The notes beneath the pieces are model-generated. The model did not search any database and was not told the origin of the DNA. It saw only the letters and a program-made list of their open reading frames with translations. The position numbers were made by a program, and so were the translations under genes. Below are positions 59,151-64,000 of a stretch of DNA of 64,000 nucleotides, piece after piece (the first letter of the stretch is position 1; each line of letters opens with the position of its first letter). The DNA comes from Gnetum montanum (taxonomy: Eukaryota; Streptophyta; Gnetopsida; Gnetales; Gnetaceae). Where the stretch lies: positions 163,768 to 227,767 of the forward strand of contig MNCI01016011.1 in NCBI GenBank assembly GCA_015680685.1, in the 5' to 3' direction.

Positions 59151-59349
59151 ACTCCATCTTTTTCTAGCAGCAGCAACAGGCCTCAGGTTCTCAGCTTGAC
59201 CCCAATCTGCTGCAACAACCTTAGTCTTCATGATAGCAAATATGGTAAAAATAATGAGATAATTTTCAGCAATAGAAAAATCAAACAAATCTGAAAAATT
59301 GATAGCAATCTTTTCTTGCCAAAAACTAGTGGCAACAATGGCAATCAAA

Positions 59350-59970
59350 CCCTAATCCATAGGTGGGAGATCATGGTATCATATTTACAAATCATGGCCA
59401 TTCTCCTGGCAATGGTGGTGGTTGTTTTGGCCCTAATTCATGTTATGGTTTTCTAGCCATAATTCATGACAAGGCTTTGGATTTTCCAAAGTTTGGTAGG
59501 GTTTTCAAGTGCATTTGGCACATGTGGCAGTGACTGCAGCTTTCAAAGAGACATGCACGACGGCCATGGAGGCTTGCATGATAGTCAAGGTAGGTCATTG
59601 GGTTCTTGCGATGCACGATTTAGTGCTCACAGTGCATGGTATGAGGATCATGGCATGTAATCTGAGGATTAGGGTAGCATGCAAACTTTTTATGGTATGC
59701 AATCCTTTCACAGCAGTGGATTGACCCGTAATGGTAGCAGTGGCTTCAGACGTGAAGGTGATTCCAATTGCAACGGTAGAGATTCTAGAGATTTCAAGGT
59801 CAATAGCTGTAGAAATGGTAATTTTTAGAAATTTCATTAGGGCTCTAGCAATTTTTATTTTTATTTTGGTTTAAACCAAGGTTTAAACAATAATGTAAAT
59901 GTTAAGGAAAATTTTGTAAATGGAGGGATAAATGAAAATTTAAACTTAAAGTGCCCAAACCAAACCAATT
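59350..59970 (+). pseudogene. Unidentified frame, Gly/Asn/Ser-rich tail
   Basis: Plus-strand frames are rich in Gly, Asn, Ser, His and Phe (GHSPGNGGGCFGPNS, NGSSGFRREGDSNCNGRDSR, NQGLNNNVNVKENF). Low-complexity tails like this occur in RNA-binding or particle-forming proteins. Frame switches occur near 59460 and 59620. It abuts the Penelope-like element, but it is unclear whether the two belong together. Confidence 0.4.
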
Positions 59971-60269
59971 TACCATGGGTTGGGCCCCACCCTCTAACTC
60001 AAAATCAAAACCTTCCAACACATCTCATCCATCCCCTTCAACGACTCCCTATATGATGACCTCAAAATCCACTCCTGTTGCCTTTGGACCATTGCCTTTA
60101 GTCTCCACCCCAAACAACCCTTAGTCAAATCCTTCTTCTGTGCTATTTGTGCCACTGCCTGAACACTCCACCCATCGAATTTTTTACCACGCATCTAGAA
60201 CTCACCACAATCATGCTTAAATTTCTAGTTACTTACCATCAACCAAACTTTGTACACTTGTTTTCTCTT

Positions 60270-62110
60270 TCTGTGTAAAATAGTTCGTGAAATCAAAAAT
60301 CACATCTCTAATTTTGCAATCCATAACTTTTCATTGCATACTCTTTCAGCGATGAAATTAAAGTTTTGGGTTATGGACTTAAATTCATCCCTCGGCCACT
60401 CCCCATGGATCAAAACTCCATTCTTAAAGAATTCACTACTTTTTCCTAGCTTCTTAGACTTTGGAATTTCGTTAAAAATAAACTTGAAGATACTTTTTCA
60501 TCTTCATCGTTTATTATGGCAACTCAAGTTGCTAAAATAAAACTCTGTTGATGTAATAAATGGAATCTTCCAATTAGCAGTTTCAATCCTGAGCTCGAAA
60601 ATTACATTCACAATTGCCTTGCTTCCCTTGAAGCTACACTCTCCTCTATTGATTTCAACCATCAACAACCTCTTCCTCATCATCTTCTTGAAGTACTTCG
60701 AAAACTTCTAAAAGACATAACATTTTCATTCGTTCCACAGATAAAAATCTTGGAGTTTGTGTTCTAGATTCCTCCTAGTATCTTGAAGAAGAAACCAGAC
60801 AACTTTTGATTCAAATGTTTATTTGCATGTGGATTCTATTCCATGGATGTTCTTCATCATTAATTTTTTTCCATCATCAACCATTTTCCACAGGTTTTCA
60901 AAGATTTTAAGAATTCATTGCTTCAATTCAAGGCTCCCCAAACCTTGTAATTTTTATTTAATCCCTAAAATTCATAAACCTATAATGGTTGGCCACCCAA
61001 TTTGCTCCTATATAGGTTATGTGCTTGAACCTACCTCTCGCCTCCTCCATTATCTATTTTTTTCTATCATTTGTTCCCAACCATATCACCTTCAAGATTC
61101 ATCTACCCTTATCCATGATCTCCATTCAAGAGTTATACCTATTAACATACTTTTGTTTATGTTTGATGTAGAATCTCTTTACCCCAATATTCTCATAGAT
61201 TATGGCATTGCTTCCCTTAAAGATATAGTTGAAACTTGTTTTTATGCAAACCCATTCCCCTTGCAAAATCTCTACAACAAAGCCATTTTGGAGCTCACTT
61301 CATTTGTGCTTTTTAAGCACTACTTAGAATTCAATGGAGTATAATATAAACAGATCAAAGGCACTGCAATGGGTAGCAAATTTATCTTTGTCTATGCATG
61401 CCTTTTTTGTGTCATCTTGAAAGATAAGTTTTTAATACTCTCAATTCCAAAAATCTTTTGTATTTCAAAAGATTCATCGATGATGCTTTTGGCCTCTAGA
61501 ATGACTCTGAAGATTTTCTTTCTCTCCTACTTTCCTGATATGGTAATGTTTATCCATCAATCAACATTACCCCCATCATTTCTAATTCTACAGTTAATAT
61601 TTTAGATGTCACTTTCTTCAAGGGTCCTCATTGTGTTAACACTAGTATCTTCTCTACTAAGTGTTATTAGAAACCCTTGAATGCATACCAATATATCCCT
61701 TTATCCTCATGGCATTTGTTCCATCAGAAGAAAGAATTCATCATTACAGAACTAAAAAGATACCTCATCATGGAATCATCTCCTGGCGACCTTCAACAAA
61801 TTCAATGGCAACTCTTTTGACAACTTCGCACTTGAGGGTATCCTTCTCACTTGCTAGTTAAATGCTTCAACCTTGTTCTACTATTTCTCATCAATCACTT
61901 CTAGCTAAACTTCAAAAAAGTAATTACGTTCATGTTAGGAAACAAACCCCTCTCATCTTTAAATTGGATTTCAGTACTTCTACTAAATTCTTGAATGTGA
62001 GAGCCCTCCAAAACCCTCTACTTAATTGGGTTTGCTAAAAAGATCTAACTCTCCGAAATGTCATTCCAGATGTGGTTGCTTGTTGGAAAAATTCAAAAAG
62101 CTGCATTCAC
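60270..62110 (+). pseudogene. Penelope-like retroelement reverse transcriptase
   Basis: The block order is that of Penelope-like RT. It runs VREIKNHISNFAIHNFSLH, then (after a frameshift) EIKVLGYGLKFIPRPLPMDQ (60350-60410), LLRLWNF, TDKNLGVCVLDS (60735), CNFYLIPKIHKP (60945), FDVESLYPNI (61162), YKQIKGTAMGSKF (61348), FKRFIDDAF (61462), ILDVTFFKG (61600), KPLNAYQYIPLSSWH (61671) and a final GYPSHLLVKCF (61839). The [KR]xIDD box keeps both Asp. At least three frameshifts and several stops break the gene. No GIY-YIG endonuclease motif was seen after RT. These elements prime at nicked DNA or chromosome ends. In plants they are best known from conifers. Confidence 0.85.
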
Positions 62111-62420
62111 TCATTATTAAGAATAGATTCAATCCACTTCAGCCTTAATGAGTGGGGCCCAGTTAAATTTTTAAATTACCTCAAATTTTAAATTTCTTAA
62201 ATTGGGACAATTTAAATTAAGCACTTGTGCTCTTGACTTTGCCATTGTAAGCTTAAGACATCCTAAAGAGGGGTGATAATACCTAAAAATGTTTTGTGTT
62301 TTAGCTTTGCTTGGTTAATGTCAATTTAAGCTTTCTTTAATTTTTAATTTTAATTTTTTTTCTTTAATGTTTTTCTCCTCTACTTTCCTGCTTCATACTT
62401 CTATTAGCTATACAAGATCA
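62110..62420. other. 3' flank of the Penelope-like element
   Basis: AT-rich sequence with no reading frame. It includes GGGGTGATAATACC near 62270. A GIY-YIG domain would be expected here or before if present; none was recognised. No terminal repeat of the element was identified. Confidence 0.4.
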
Positions 62421-62545
62421 CAACAAAAATTTTTTGTAACCCAAATTTTTTTTGGATTTTTGTAACCCAAAATTTTTTTGTAATCCAAAATTTTTTTAAC
62501 CCAAAATTTTTTGTCATCCAAAAATTTTTTGTAACCCAAAATTTT
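62421..62545. repeat. Short minisatellite, unit about 18-21 bp
   Basis: Six to seven variants of GTAACCCAAAATTTTTTT follow one another: GTAACCCAAATTTTTTTTGG, GTAACCCAAAATTTTTTT, GTAATCCAAAATTTTTTT, AACCCAAAATTTTTT, GTCATCCAAAAATTTTTT and GTAACCCAAAATTTT. Units keep an AAATTTT palindromic core. It lies between the Penelope-like element and the next frame. Confidence 0.85.
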
Positions 62546-62559
62546 GAACTATTGAACTA

Positions 62560-63750
62560 ACCAATGGAGACTAGGCAACTACTTTTGGATGTCTTTGACC
62601 TTCCAAATACTATCACTACAACCTTGTTAGAGTTGTTGGAGGCAAGGGGGAAAAACATCATATTGGAAAGGTAACTTGAAATAGCCAAGGAGAAAAATGA
62701 ATGCTTGATTGTAGAAGTTGCTAAACTAAGAGCCCAAATTACCGATATTGCATTTCTCAACTAGACATTGACAAGAGATGAGGCTATGGAAGAACTTCAT
62801 ACCAAACTCAAAGGAGTTGAGGGTGTAATGGAAATGATGGTGTTCTATCGATCCTTGGCAAATGCCATTGAGCACAAGATTCAAAAGGCCTTGGATTAGA
62901 CCTACTAAGAGAATGTCCAATTAACTACAGAAAATCATTGCCTACAAAAAATCATTGCCTGCAGAATGTTGATGCACATAAGCAAGAGTTAATAGATTTC
63001 ATCCATAATAGTGAGAGTAACTAGCCAAAGCAAATATAGAACTAAGGAGATTGGTAGTAGAAAATAGAAATATCTCCATGGAGGAAGTTCATGCCCTTCT
63101 CCAAAAAATTTTGATTGAGGTATTCACCTAGAAATCAAAGGCTCTCAAGTTTAAGAGAGTCAAGAACCATTATAAAGAGTAGGTCAATCTACAAAAGAAA
63201 GTATATGAGAAGCACATCCATTTGGTTAAGGTAAAGGTAAATGAGACCCTCCAACAACTCTAGCAAGGAAAATAGTTAAGGAAACCCATTTTTGATGGGA
63301 TAGATGCCTACAACAAAGTGGAAATCTACATGAAGGAGTTGCAGATCGAGGAGATGTTAAAGTACATAGAGCTTACGAATCTCCATTATGAAAATCTAGT
63401 CATGTTGACTGTCAGAAGGCCATAGTCAAACTTAGAGAAGTAGGTGGCTAGCTTGTACTTATTATATAAGGCTGAGTTCAAGCACAACATGGACATCAAG
63501 GACAAGCTTGTTGTAGCCAACACTAAACTGAAAGTTCTCAAGGCACATTTTACTAATCAAATATCAACTATTGAGAACCTGGCTAGAAGGATGAGTGACT
63601 ACCAGGAGCTACATAATGCAGTCAAGACATTCAACATTAAATGCAAATAGTTTGCTACTTAGTTTGTCAACGTAAAAAAAATGTTCCCAATAATGCCCTG
63701 TCTGTAAGATGTCCCAATTTCGACTAACATTGGTGACGCTGCATGGACTA
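62560..63750 (+). pseudogene. Second unidentified coiled-coil frame
   Basis: A Met near 62563 starts METRQLLLDVFDLPNTITT, then LLELLEARGKNIILER. After a stop come EKNECLIVEVAKLRAQI and MEELHTKLKGVEGVMEMM. A later piece (63444-63650) reads KDKLVVANTKLKVLKAHF and NQISTIENLARRMSDYQEL. Leu/Glu/Lys heptads imply a coiled coil. Stops at about 62671, 62763 and 62898 sit at plausible Gln positions. It resembles the frame at 58271-59150 in character, but no family was recognised. Confidence 0.45.
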
Positions 63751-63829
63751 TGAATGATCCTTGGAGTAAGGAGAAGAAGATGAAGGAATTTCTTAATGTC
63801 TTTTACCTTCTGTACTGACCTAAATCGTC

Positions 63830-64000
63830 GATGTGAGCCTGGAAGGGAAACAAACACCGAGGGATCGTTGGGCAGCCACAGCGGACCCTGCCTTCGCTTG
63901 AGGGCAAGCTGGAAAAGTAAACAAAGGTAGAGTGCCTTGGATGGTTTGCACGCAAATCAACCAAGGAGTTCCCCGAGCGTAAGCTACGGCTAGCGCTGGG
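63830..64000. other. GC-richer segment at window edge
   Basis: After about 63830 the base composition changes to G/C-richer sequence with several CpGs (for example CCCCGAGCGTAAGCTACGGCTAGCGCTGGG at the end). It may be the edge of a younger element, an LTR, or a gene-proximal region. Nothing in it was recognised. Confidence 0.4.

Noticed and set aside
1-64000. CRISPR arrays, bacterial operons, rRNA or tRNA genes
   Set aside because: None seen. The tandem repeats have no regular spacer structure, and the only tRNA-like sequence is the SINE at 28536-28670, which lacks a full cloverleaf.

Overview
This is plant nuclear DNA, AT-rich and almost entirely made of old, decayed transposable elements. 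The only plausible host gene is a plant-type Agenet/Tudor-like gene at 34.4-35.2 kb (minus strand). A gymnosperm, probably a conifer, is the best guess. The reasons are the very repeat-dense, strongly diverged intergenic sequence, Athila-like Ty3 elements, and a Penelope-like reverse transcriptase at 60.3-62.1 kb; among plants such elements are best known from conifers. The organism is an inference.

Layout. 0-2.2 kb: no gene, but a degenerate minisatellite. 2.2-4.2 kb: a Ty3 gag/protease remnant (minus). 4.2-6.6 kb: the 3' end and LTR of an Athila-like element (plus), interrupted by a solo LTR (minus). 7.1-19.3 kb: a chromovirus-like Ty3 element (plus; 'E1') split between protease and RT by a complete minus-strand Ty3 element with 1.8-kb LTRs ('E2', 9023-17926). 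19.3-21.6 kb: Ty1/copia gag, primer-binding site and LTR (minus; 'E3'). 21.8-22.9 kb: an RTE-type LINE RT remnant. 22.9-30.2 kb: very AT-rich, with one tRNA-like SINE flanked by a 15-bp target-site duplication (TSD). 30.2-34.4 kb: a ~0.47-kb tandem duplication whose first copy is interrupted by a 5'-truncated L1 LINE with a 13-bp TSD. 34.4-35.2 kb: the Agenet gene. 38.3-45.1 kb: an Athila-like element with both LTRs and gag but no recognisable pol (minus; 'A'). 47.6-56 kb: a related, more complete Athila-like element with LTR, PBS, gag, PR, RT, RH and IN (plus; 'B'). 56.8-60 kb: a long decayed reading frame of unknown family with coiled-coil and Gly/Asn-rich parts. 60.3-62.1 kb: the Penelope-like RT. 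62.4 kb to the end: a short minisatellite, a second coiled-coil frame, and a GC-richer tail.

None of the mobile-element genes is intact. Decay is dominated by C-to-T/G-to-A change: CpGs in the primer-binding sites are lost, Gln and Trp codons have become stops, and catalytic Asp/Glu have become Asn/Lys in several unrelated elements. The most informative structures are the datable nestings, the Penelope-like element, and the unidentified coiled-coil frames beside it. Translations and alignments were made by eye, so domain edges are approximate.
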